A stretch of 64,000 bases of DNA from Coniochaeta sp. PMI_546. Lineage: Eukaryota; Ascomycota; Sordariomycetes; Coniochaetales; Coniochaetaceae. Within the stretch, counting starts at the first letter, position 1. Every line of letters begins with the position of its first letter. The stretch is taken from contig MU271144.1 of the NCBI GenBank assembly GCA_021432605.1, forward strand, positions 832,437 to 896,436, given 5' to 3'. The notes under the pieces were generated by a model. The model searched no databases and was not told the origin of the DNA. It worked only from the letters and a program-made list of their open reading frames with translations. Below are positions 10,094-19,020 of this stretch, one piece after another. A program made the translations under genes and the position numbers.

Positions 10094-11518
10094 TCAAGCA
10101 GGAGACTTGATCGCCCCGGCAGGGTTCTGCGGCTCAGGCTCGAACGTCCTTGGGATCAGTCCCTCCGCCATGTTGATGGCGCCTTCCATGTCATTCTTGT
10201 TAAACAAGAATAGTCCCTGAATCGCAGCGGTCGATGTGTGTCTACCTGGGACATCGTTGCCATAGCCCTCTCCGAAAAGACCGAGCTGATCAAGTCTCTT
10301 GAGGAACCTCTCCCGCCCGGACCCATCAGCATCAATGTCTCCGTAGAAACGATCCCACATCTGGCCAGCCTGGTATCGCGTAGCTTCTCCAATACGGACC
10401 ATCATGTCCACCCGACCGGGCCGTATAAGCGCTGGATCCAGTCGGTCAATATGATTGGTCGTAAGGAACGCTATCCTCTCCTCTCCAGCAGCCAGACCAT
10501 CCAGAGCGTTCAACAAGCCCGAAAACGTGACAGTCGGTCCACTATAGCCATCTGCTTCCCTCTGCTTCCTATTTTGGAACGCAGCATCCGCGTCCTCCAG
10601 CAGGAGGATGCTCCTCTTCGGTAACTTGGTCAACAAATATGACAAGTGGTCATCCGTAACCCCAACCTCACTCAGGTTGATCATGGCAACACTGTAATCC
10701 AACTCGCCCGCCAATGCCTGTATAAACGAACTTTTGCCGCTGCCGGGCGGTCCGTATAGCAAGTATCCCCTCCGGTACGGTATGCCACGGTCTACATACC
10801 ACTTCTGCCGGCTCAAGAAGTCCTGCACATCGGCCACAATGCCCTCCTTGACGCCTTCGTCCAGAATTACGCTGCCGAGAGGCCGCTTCTTCCGCGGCTC
10901 GCCCAGAGGCGCCCACTCCAATTTTCGGGCTGCATAGACGACCGTCTTGCCCTCGTGGGCCCGCGCGCTGAGGGCGTGCGCTTGGGTAAAGACTTCTTCG
11001 AAGACGTGCCGATGGGGCCACAGTGCCGTGAGGGTGACAGTCTCGTGCGGCTCGCCGGTGCTCATGTTGGCTGTGCTCGTCTTCTCCCTGTTGACGGCGA
11101 TGTAAACTCCGTCCCGCACTCGGATTATATGCCTGCCATATCCGGGCTGGAGGAAAAAGCTCGCCTGCACGGGGCCAGTATGAGACCCCGCAGGATCCAA
11201 GGACCGCGTCGACGTCGCGACCGAGAGGTTATGAATGCGGGTCAGACGGGACGCGACGAAACCCGGGTTTTCTCGAGGTTGGGAAAGCCAAGCTAGAATC
11301 CATGGGTAGGAAGGATCGCGGCGGGAGATCTCGACGTTGACGAGCATGCGCCGCCGCAGCATGGCGCCGCCTGTCAGGACCGCTCGTCGCGCGAAGGCAG
11401 CTGCTGCGCCGAGGCCGGCGAGGCCGATGCCGCCCGCGAAGAGCGGATTGTCGAACAGTGCATTGGGATTGAGTATGGCAGAGAGAGAGGTACTGGGCGG
11501 GGTTGGAGATTCAGCCAT
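10094..11518 (-). CDS. BCS1-like mitochondrial AAA ATPase
   Basis: Single exon of 474 residues. The frame extends further upstream but without an ATG, so the Met at 11518 (MAESPTPP) is the start. The protein has a hydrophobic N-terminal segment (about residues 25-45), then basic residues, as in the Bcs1 inner-membrane anchor. The Bcs1-specific region follows, then an AAA module: Walker A GPPGSGKS (256-263), Walker B ILLLEDADAAF (about 304-314), sensor-1 Asn in FLTTNH (N355) and an RPGR arginine-finger motif (366-369). Yeast Bcs1 translocates the folded Rieske iron-sulfur protein into complex III. Filamentous fungi carry several Bcs1-like paralogues, so this may be a paralogue rather than the true Bcs1. 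Its neighbours uS11m and TIM44 are also mitochondrial. Confidence 0.85.
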   Translation of the reverse strand: MAESPTPPSTSLSAILNPNALFDNPLFAGGIGLAGLGAAAAFARRAVLTGGAMLRRRMLVNVEISRRDPSYPWILAWLSQPRENPGFVASRLTRIHNLSVATSTRSLDPAGSHTGPVQASFFLQPGYGRHIIRVRDGVYIAVNREKTSTANMSTGEPHETVTLTALWPHRHVFEEVFTQAHALSARAHEGKTVVYAARKLEWAPLGEPRKKRPLGSVILDEGVKEGIVADVQDFLSRQKWYVDRGIPYRRGYLLYGPPGSGKSSFIQALAGELDYSVAMINLSEVGVTDDHLSYLLTKLPKRSILLLEDADAAFQNRKQREADGYSGPTVTFSGLLNALDGLAAGEERIAFLTTNHIDRLDPALIRPGRVDMMVRIGEATRYQAGQMWDRFYGDIDADGSGRERFLKRLDQLGLFGEGYGNDVPGRHTSTAAIQGLFLFNKNDMEGAINMAEGLIPRTFEPEPQNPAGAIKSPA

Positions 11519-11952
11519 GTCGTCGCTACATGGCGTAATGCCTTGGACGGTGTTTGTCCTTTGTCGAAGCTCGATAAACCTGCCCGGGTGCTGTGGTAAA
11601 TTCTTCCCCACCTATGAAATTTCAGTGGAGCTTCAACAGATACATCGCCAGCAGCATACTAGTTATTATGCAAAGTTCATCGACTTATTTGTAGTCTGTG
11701 CCGAGGAAAGCTTTGTCGAAGATCAGGGTCATGGTAATGCCAAGTCGTAATGGTATTTTTGCCTTTTGGCTTGGGCATGTCTCTGGCCATCGCCGACCCC
11801 TTGATCTACACACATGCACATATGAATACAGGAAGCCCACTGTTGCTCCATGTGCCTCCGTGATATACATTCAGACGGACATGAACAAACTCCTTCCACA
11901 TCTGTACCTCCCTCGACCTTCCCTGTCCCATGCCAATGCCGCGGAATCATGC
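11519..11952. other. intergenic region between uS11m and BCS1-like genes
   Basis: Tandem minus-strand spacing of 434 bp. It contains the promoter of the BCS1-like gene and the 3' flank of the uS11m gene. I see no gene. Confidence 0.5.
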
Positions 11953-12633
11953 CTAACCCAAACGCCTGGGCTTCGGACTACGCGTGCCTCCAAACTTCAA
12001 CCTCGTAGCATCGGCTACTCGAATGATGGAGTTCCGAAGCAGCTTTCCCTGGCTTCCCAGCAGAATCTTGGTCACCGCCTCTCGTCCCGCGCCATAACCG
12101 CGAAGCACGACTTCCAAGCTCTTGATCTTCTTGTGCCAGCCTCCTTGGTGTAGCTTGTCAATAACATAGGCCCCAAGCTGGTAGGCCGAGTCGTAGTGCT
12201 TGCGATTCGACTTCTTGAAGCCGAGGTTCCCACACGACACCGAGATTATGGCGTCTCGGTTGGGTTTGGTGACGGTAACGTGTGTGTTGTGCTTGTGCGC
12301 GTAGATGTGGAAGTGATAGGGCTGGCTGTTGGTCTCTTTCTCGAAGCCGACCTGTTCCGCCAGATCTCCCTCGCCGAAGGAGGATGGTGCCGTGTTGCGC
12401 GCTTTTGCTACTGTCTCCAGTGCTATCCTCGAGGTTGCCTGTGCCAGTTCGTCCATTGCGGATGCCCGGCCGGAGGCTGTTGTGGGCTTGTTCTCGTCAT
12501 TTGGGGCAGGTCGGCAAAGCGACTGTGAGAACGCTCGAGTCCATGGCTGTGCAATCGGCCTAGTGGCTGATATGGGTGCAGAAGTTCGTATTAGGCTGCT
12601 CGAAAGCACGCGACTTGTTGAAACTCGGCTCAT
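11953..12633 (-). CDS. Mitochondrial small-subunit ribosomal protein uS11m
   Basis: Single exon of 226 residues. The first 50 or so are basic and Ser/Thr/Ala rich without acidic residues, a typical mitochondrial presequence (for example SLIRTSAPISATRPIAQPWTRAF). From about residue 105 the S11 fold is clear: YHFHIYAHKHNTHVTVTKPN, then SCGNLGFKKSNRKHYDSAYQLG, LRGYGAGREAV and the C-terminal FGGTRSPKPRR, which matches the conserved G-x-R-P-K-R tail of S11 that contacts rRNA in the platform near the mRNA exit. The yeast counterpart is Mrps18. It is transcribed divergently from TIM44, with 303 bp between start codons. Confidence 0.9.
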   Translation of the reverse strand: MSRVSTSRVLSSSLIRTSAPISATRPIAQPWTRAFSQSLCRPAPNDENKPTTASGRASAMDELAQATSRIALETVAKARNTAPSSFGEGDLAEQVGFEKETNSQPYHFHIYAHKHNTHVTVTKPNRDAIISVSCGNLGFKKSNRKHYDSAYQLGAYVIDKLHQGGWHKKIKSLEVVLRGYGAGREAVTKILLGSQGKLLRNSIIRVADATRLKFGGTRSPKPRRLG

Positions 12634-12936
12634 CTTTCGTGTTTAGCTAGCGGACACTTGCACTGTTATACCTTCAAGGTTGAAGCCATATTGAAATGTC
12701 TGGAGAAGGGATTCACACCCGGACCCATAAATAAGTCAATCTCCACTTACTGTGTAGAGTTTGGAAGTGGTCCGTGTGCTAGGTAGGCGGCGATGCCGGG
12801 GTTCACGCGGCGCAAGGGCAGAAAATCATGGCCTCCAAAATTTCGCGGCTGCCGGTCCCCGTCATTCTCGCCAACTCTCCGAGAGTCCTCATTCTAACCT
12901 TTAATCTTCAGGAGTCGAACACAACCGGCCACCACG
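12634..12936. promoter_or_regulatory. divergent promoter shared by uS11m and TIM44
   Basis: Only 303 bp separate the ATG of uS11m (minus) and that of TIM44 (plus), so the regulatory sequences of two nuclear genes for mitochondrial proteins must overlap or abut here. I see no strong TATA box near either start. That is my reading only, not a motif scan. Confidence 0.55.
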
Positions 12937-14622
12937 ATGGCTTCACTCCGAAATGTCCTAAGGACAACCCCCCCCAACAGCCTTTTGAGGGCGTCAACCC
13001 GCTCCACCTCCTCATATGGTCGATCGCCTGCCTACCGAAGGTTAATATCCTCCAGGCCAACCCTCGTCGCTTCAGACGATGCCGCCTTCCGCTCCCCTCT
13101 GCCCTCCCTGCAGCCGTCGCCACTGCGATCTCAAATTCTTCCCGAGTCCATGCTCCTGCATTCAAGGTTGAATGCCAGATGCTTCCATATATCTTCTCGA
13201 AGCCTAGCTGCAGAGAAGACAAGTGCCGAGGCTAAAACGAGCGAGTCTCGTGAGACTTCAGAATCCGCCTCCGCCTCGGAACCCAAGACCGAGTCCACGG
13301 CGGAGGACCAAACTCGTAAAGACCAGGAAGGCGAAAGCAAGGAGGGAGAGGAAAAGTCAGAAGACGGGGCCAAAAAGGAGAAGAAGGAAGATCTTCCCCC
13401 ACCGCCACCCCACGGCGACAAGACCCCTTGGCAAGTCTTCATGGAGACCATGCAGTCGGAGTTCAAGCAGTCCAAGGAATGGAACGAGTCCACGAAGGCC
13501 CTGGCATCCTCCGCACATCAGTTCACCGAGAGCGAGTCCGTCCGGAAGGCTCGCGAAGCCTACGAGGCCACCACCGGCGCCGTATCATCAACCACTGGAA
13601 AGATCGTCAAGACCACTGCTGGCGCGCTTGGCAAGGGCGCGCAATGGACGTGGGAGACTCCTGTCATGAAGGGTGTCCGCAAGGGTGCTAACATAACTGG
13701 CGAGGTGCTGGACAAAGCTACCAAGCCAATCCGAGAAACAGAGGCTTTCAAGAATGTCAAGGATGTCATTGACGACGGAAGTAGTTCGAGATATGGCGGC
13801 TGGGTCGATAAGGAGGAACGGAAGAGGCGAAGAGAAGAATTCGAGAAGATGCACGGCGGCAAGCCAGGCGAAATCTTCCAGGAGGATCCTAAGTGAGTTC
13901 ACCCTTTCATCATTACCAGGTCGCGAAGCATCTAACAGTAAGAAAGTGCCGGGACGAACGTTACTCTTCACAAGGATGCTGCCTGGAAGGAAGCATGGCG
14001 GGACTTCAAGGACTCGAACAAGATTGTTCAGGGCTTGTTCAGCATGAAGAACGTTTACGCCGAGTCCGAAAACCCCCTGATCTCCACAGCCAGAAGTATC
14101 ACAGATAAGGTGGCCGGCTTTTTCGCCGAGAACGAAACAGCAATGGTCATCAAGAAGCTCCGGTCGATGGACCCCGCATTCCAAATCGAACCCTTCCTGC
14201 GCGAGCTTCGAGAATACATCCTTCCCGAAGTTCTGGACGCCTACGTCAAGGGAGACGTCGAGACCCTCAAGCTGTGGCTCTCAGAAGCACAGTATTCGGT
14301 TTACGAAGCCCTCACGAAACAGTACCTTCAAGCTGGTCTGAAGTCTGACGGCCGCATTCTGGACATCCGCCACGTCGACATTCTGAGGGCTAGAATGCTT
14401 GAGCCCGGCGAGATTCCCGTCTTCATCATCACCTGCAGGACACAGGAGGTCCATGTGTACCGAAACGCCAAGACGAACCAGCTGGCTGCCGGCATGGAGG
14501 ATAAGGTCCAACTGGTCACCTACGCTATTGGCATCACTCGCGTCCCCGAAGACGTCAACAACCCTGAGACCAGAGGTTGGAGGTTGATTGAGATGCAGAA
14601 GAGCGGCCGCGATTACATCTAG
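12937..14622 (+). CDS. TIM44: Mitochondrial import inner membrane translocase subunit TIM44
   Basis: Two exons, 12937-13892 and 13947-14622 (543 residues), separated by a 54-nt intron (GTGAGT, CTAAC branch site, AAG acceptor). The splice restores the conserved TIM44 stretch NAGTNVTLHKDAAWKEAW. Residues 1 to about 90 are a basic, Ser-rich presequence. A charged low-complexity stretch (Glu/Lys rich, then PPPPPHGDK) follows, then the region that binds Hsp70 and the TIM23 channel, and from about residue 380 the Tim44-like lipid-binding domain (AMVIKKLRSMDPAFQIEPFLRELREYILPEVLDAY). TIM44 anchors mtHsp70 at the TIM23 complex on the matrix side. The length is normal for filamentous fungi. Confidence 0.95.
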
Positions 14623-15014
14623 TTGTTTTCCTTGGTAGCTCTCTCTCTCTCACCCTTAATGGCAGTTTAGGGGATTGCATCGCACTTCATTTTGGCGTGT
14701 ACATGTTTTATTACGGTTATCGAAAATGTACAACATTATGGTTCAAGGTCGTTGAAGACCAACCACAGGGGAGTTGGAGTCTTCATAGAAGGGCGAAATG
14801 ATGCATTCTCTGGTTCTGCGTCCACACCACTCTTCAAGCTTTGCGGTTGTCTGCATAGGCCATGTGCCTTATGATTGTGGGATAGTCGGTGTAGAATAGG
14901 AATTTGACATCAAGTCAGGACGTGTTGTCCTTTATTAGCATTGCGTCAATCACCTACATCTGCTGATCATTAGCTTGGTGGCAAGACTAAAAGGCTACCG
15001 TCAACTTGCGTTCT
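14623..15014. other. 3' flank of TIM44, no gene seen
   Basis: A CT-dinucleotide run (CTCTCTCTCT) lies just after the TIM44 stop at about 14639-14650. Nothing else is recognisable before the NADAR pseudogene. Confidence 0.5.
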
Positions 15015-15738
15015 TCAGCAGCACCCAGCGCATGGGGAGTCCCTTTCGGCGTTCTTCTCCTGATCCTCTTTCCTAATCGTATCCCTCACTTCGGTCGATG
15101 CCTTTCCGAGTAGATCTTCCCCCCAGAGGCTCCTCTTAACCTTCTTCGCATCACCAGCGCTGAAGCTTACTCCCCATTCTAAATTGAACGGGCTAGCCTC
15201 AACCAGCTCACAGACTCCAGTACGAAAGAAGGAGCCTCCTCAGATTCATCGCCACAAAGGGCGTCGAGTCACAGTTTCATTCCCGTCCCATCTTCGCTGA
15301 TGGTCTTCGCGAACTTCAAGTAGTTCCTTCGCGGGACCATGCCCTGACGATGATCGCTCCCGACTTTCTCGTCAATGTTGGCGTCCCTACGTCCAAGACT
15401 GCTGACTTTGCGAGGGCTGCTGGTATGCAGACTCTCGAATGCGATTGCCTTGTCTTCGAAGCGAAAGGCTTTGCGGTGCATCATGTAAAATGTCGGTTAG
15501 AATTCAGCAGGAAGTCTCCTGATTGTCTGAGATGAGGGGTGGTCTACTGCTCAGCCGTCTTGTAAGTTTCGCCTTCATCGTCCCTGGAAGAACAGAATAC
15601 CGCTGGCTCGGGTCTCCGGGGTGGGCGTCTGTCTCTCGCCACAAGTAGAGTGGTCTGAGTTCGGTCTGGACGCTCGGTTCTATCTGGAGCTCTGTCTGGT
15701 GATAGCACCAGACCGTTCCAAGGCTGAAAGAGTGACAT
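15015..15738 (-). pseudogene. Broken NADAR (YbiA-like) domain gene
   Basis: Three collinear minus-strand blocks resemble one NADAR domain (riboflavin/NAD-ADP-ribose-related, E. coli YbiA type), but they are not in one open frame. An N-terminal block (about 15738-15544) ends AVFCSSRDDEGETYKTAEQ and then a stop. A central block (15484-15269) begins MMHRKAFRFEDKAIAFESLH, matches the conserved AEHYMMHRKA helix region and contains NYLKFAKTI. A C-terminal block in another frame (about 15235-15015) reads TGVCELVEASPFNLEWGV and LWGEDLLGKASTEVRDTIR, matching the LvEASP.D.iWGiG and NLLGKALMEVR motifs. Frame changes and stop codons between blocks are not explained by canonical introns. The family is thought to hydrolyse N-glycosidic bonds. 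I read this as a decayed gene; an unusual intron pattern is the alternative. Confidence 0.6.
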
Positions 15739-16270
15739 GATTTCTATGGGTGTCGCTCCTTGTCAGATATTTGGCTCTTATTGCTCTCCCCCCCTGCGGG
15801 CATATCGACTGTTCAATGGCTTGTGTACGGCAGAGGAGCTCAACAGGAATGCTGGCATGTGGCATCGAAGACGCATCGGTATTATATTGATCAATCGCCA
15901 TCCCACTTGCGAAGAATATTAGCGCCACCGATGCTTTCTCAATGTGGAGAGGGTTGAGCAACGGCCAATACACCGTGTAACTCAACCAGGTCACAGTTGC
16001 CGACAACAAAATACTTTCATACGACATCATTGCGGCTGGAGTGGAGGCTGGAGCGGAGCTTAGCTGCCCATTCGTGCAAAAGTGACATGAATGCACTTGT
16101 TAATAGTCGGTCCACAAACCCCCACTGCAGACCGGTGTCGACGGCAAGCCTGTCCTGATTGTAGTCTCGCACCACACAAAAAGAAACGAACAAGGTCCCA
16201 GATAACAGTTGCAGCACTGAGTGACTGGCAGAATCCGCGGGTTCGAGACATCGAGTGAGAAAACAAGGGC
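15739..16270. other. intergenic region between NADAR pseudogene and tRNA
   Basis: A 138-residue minus-strand frame at 15680-16096 has one hydrophobic stretch (SATVTWLSYTVYWPLLNPLH) but no recognisable family, and it overlaps the pseudogene. I do not call it a gene. Confidence 0.4.
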
Positions 16271-16275
16271 AAAAA
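16271..16275 (-). terminator. Pol III terminator of tRNA-Ala
   Basis: A run of five T on the minus strand directly after the discriminator base of the tRNA. Confidence 0.75.
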
Positions 16276-16366
16276 TGGAGACGCCATGATTCGAACACGG
16301 GACCCTCTGCAATTCAAAGCTCAAGACCTTGCAAAGCAGAAATCATAACCACTAGACTACATCCCC
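16276..16366 (-). tRNA. tRNA-Ala(UGC) with an 18-nt intron
   Basis: On the minus strand the 7-bp acceptor stem GGGGATG pairs with CGTCTCC and includes a G3:U70 wobble, the major identity element for alanyl-tRNA synthetase. The discriminator is A. The D arm, the anticodon stem TCTGC/GCAGA, and the T arm CCGTG-TTCGAAT-CATGG all close. The anticodon TGC is at 16333-16331. The 18-nt intron (16329-16312) sits one base 3' of the anticodon, the canonical eukaryotic tRNA intron position. No CCA is encoded, as expected. G3:U70 together with the anticodon makes alanine the only sensible assignment. Confidence 0.9.
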
Positions 16367-19020
16367 ATAAGTTGGATGTCCAGAGAGACCATAGATTGGA
16401 TAATAGTTGTAGCAATTGGCTGCTAGGGCTTAGGATGACAGTGGAGCAACAAAGTAGCGTCGCCATGTAGGTACCGTATTCTCATTCGGGAGTCTTGTGG
16501 TCAAACATGCATGCAAGCTGTGGCAGAATTACGCCCTTAACTACCAAGTCGTATCTTGTCTATCATTATGTTACAGATACTAGTTTATGTCGATAGTTCA
16601 AACTAAGCAGGACTTGAATCTTGTCATTCTTCCGATCGTCAATCTTCTAGTCATCTAGTGTGTTTTGGAGAAAGGTGTATCTATCCCCCGACGTGGTGCG
16701 AGACTCGTATAGTAGTAGTCTGGCGGCCTTTCAGCGCTTCAGCCACCGGATCGCAAGCAGGCCTCATCAAGGTGTCAGTATCTGACGAGATAGAATCAAG
16801 AGTACCGAACTACACGTGTAAGGGCAAACGTCATGTCGCGCGTGACCTTGACAGACATCCTCTATTGGTGCCCTTAATCTTATCAATCGCATGCATTAGG
16901 CCACACAGTAGCGAGGGCGCATCTAGGTGTGTGATGAGGTAGAGGAAAGGCTCCGATATATGGTTGATTCTGCTGCAGCGACACGGCCTGACCTAGATCT
17001 AGTTCGACAGTTCATGGATATTTAAATAGAGCTATAGGTAGAGCGAGCCACAACTCACTCCTGCCCTAGCACAAACCACGTAAATCGAGCCAGCTCCCAA
17101 GAATCAATTGACACGATGTCGGGCTAGCCCGATGTGTTGCATCTATCAGCGGTGAGACTGCCGGGACACGACCCTTGTAATTGCAGGCGTACCATCAAAG
17201 ACAACTCAACAGGAAGGCTTGTTGTTGTGCTTTTCTGCAGCCTTCTGAAGGCAAGCTGGAACGAAGGAGGTTCAGTGTTCAAGCTGCTGCATATGTGGAT
17301 CCTTCTTCGATGACGGTTGGCAAATCAGATGGCAGTGCAGGTCGAACCTATTGGCGGTGAAGAAATTCGACGATGCCGCTTGTGAGACGGTGACCTGCAC
17401 AGCACTGCGAGCCATGGCGATGTATGTCGACCGTGACTTTGCTTTTTCTTTCATCCCCATGTTCTCGTGTGCCATCTTGACCCGAGTCCACCCCTGAGGA
17501 GCACTCATCTAATCCACTAAGTCAGCCAGGAACGCCCGATATTGCGAGAAGTGAAAAAGAAACGAAACATCGCCAGATGAGGGGACAGAGTTCGCGCTTC
17601 ACCAGTCAGCTTCCCCCGATGCCATTGACATGGGTAGCTAGAGGCTTGCGTTACCCAGGCGTTACTGGCACAAGTGGCTTGGACCCTCGTTGAATGTCCC
17701 CCCTCGCCGTCCCGAGCTGCCATGAACCATGTCAAGTGAAGGAGTGGTTGCCGGCGATGCCCGTCCGGACCTGCGCCATGCCATGCGGGATGTGGGACTG
17801 TCTCTGTCCCCCCCTCCCCCTGTGTGATATGTGCCATGGAAGCATCTTCACGTCCGTCACCAAAGAAGCGTACTTTGCGCCGACTTCCAGTCGTACTGAG
17901 ACACCGCCTCGTTTCATCACTCTTTCCGACGATATCATCAGACGTGCCCACCAGATGTTGGTTCTGCCTCGGGTCTTTCACCTCCCTGCCGTCATATCGC
18001 TACCCTTATGTTGATTCACCGTTCTGTCGATGAGGTACCCGTTCTAGGGGAAAAAATAATCATAATATTTGTTCCCCCGTACCGACGACTGCCCTCGAGG
18101 GTCTCGGATTGACGTACTTGATCTACCGAGCGCCGAGGATAAATATCTGGTTGCTGATACCATACCACCCTGACCATCGTGACTTTGGATCATCTATTCT
18201 ATTTCTGAATCTGCGACATCTTGACCTAGAAGGACTTCATCGGTGTGTTACACCGAGACGTGCGAGAGAGGGGAAAGATATGCTAACTGAATCAAGAGGT
18301 CTCGTGTATTCCTGCCAATATCTTAGGTATAGATCGTTACGCCTGTAATTGGAGGAACAGTGTTTAAGGAGACGTCGAGACGGGCGCTTCTCGTCTGCTT
18401 GCTGTCGGCATCGTTGTGGCCCTGACAAAACTCAAATACCCCGTCGCGAGCCCTAATTCTGGGTTGTCTCCGCCAGGACTACTTTACTGGAACCAGGCTT
18501 TCTGACAGGAAGGCGGTCGACCTGTAATGGAGTCCGCTATTTCATTCTGGTGATTGGCAGATTCAGAGACTCGCTTGCGACTGGTAAGTAAGCCACTGGT
18601 GAGAGTACCGTGCAGAAGGAACTTCTCGGTCGTCTGCTCTTGGCCCACAAGGTTGACCGGACAGTGGCCTCGGGCGCCCAGTTCGAGTAATCTAGGCACC
18701 TCTCTTCGTACACACAAGGCAGGTGCTTTGGATTTGAAGCCGTAACCTTCCTGGCCGCGGCATCTGACCTCGAACGACGTCTACTCTCGCAAGGCACCTT
18801 ATCTCCCAACTGCGTCAAAGTCCGGTATATAACCAGGTCATCTCCATTGCATCACCCGGTCACTACCTTGGTCTGCGTATCCGGGTCAAGCGAACACCTT
18901 AGCAGAATAGCAAGCTATCACGTTTTGGCTAGCTTGAATTTTCAGACTCGCTATTCCAACTATCACAGCACCAGATCATCGCTACAACCGTACCAGGCGT
19001 CCCGATCAACCTCGCCCATT
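16367..19020. other. 2.65-kb intergenic region upstream of the ABC transporter
   Basis: No supported gene. Short frames at 17272-17508 (-), 17517-17981 (-) and 17694-18014 (+) overlap one another on opposite strands and show no domain. The last 200 bp before 19021 is the likely promoter and leader of the ABC gene; a GTATATAA-like AT patch lies at about 18823-18831. Confidence 0.45.

Noticed and set aside
16605-16680. tRNA-like TTCAAGTCC box on the minus strand
   Set aside because: I cannot fold a full cloverleaf; acceptor and D arms do not pair.
17272-18014. Overlapping frames on both strands that might be a small gene
   Set aside because: No similarity recognised, conflicting strands and no convincing introns.
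18847-19020. 58-residue N-terminal extension of the ABC transporter
   Set aside because: It has no ATG (TTG only); the first ATG in frame is at 19021.
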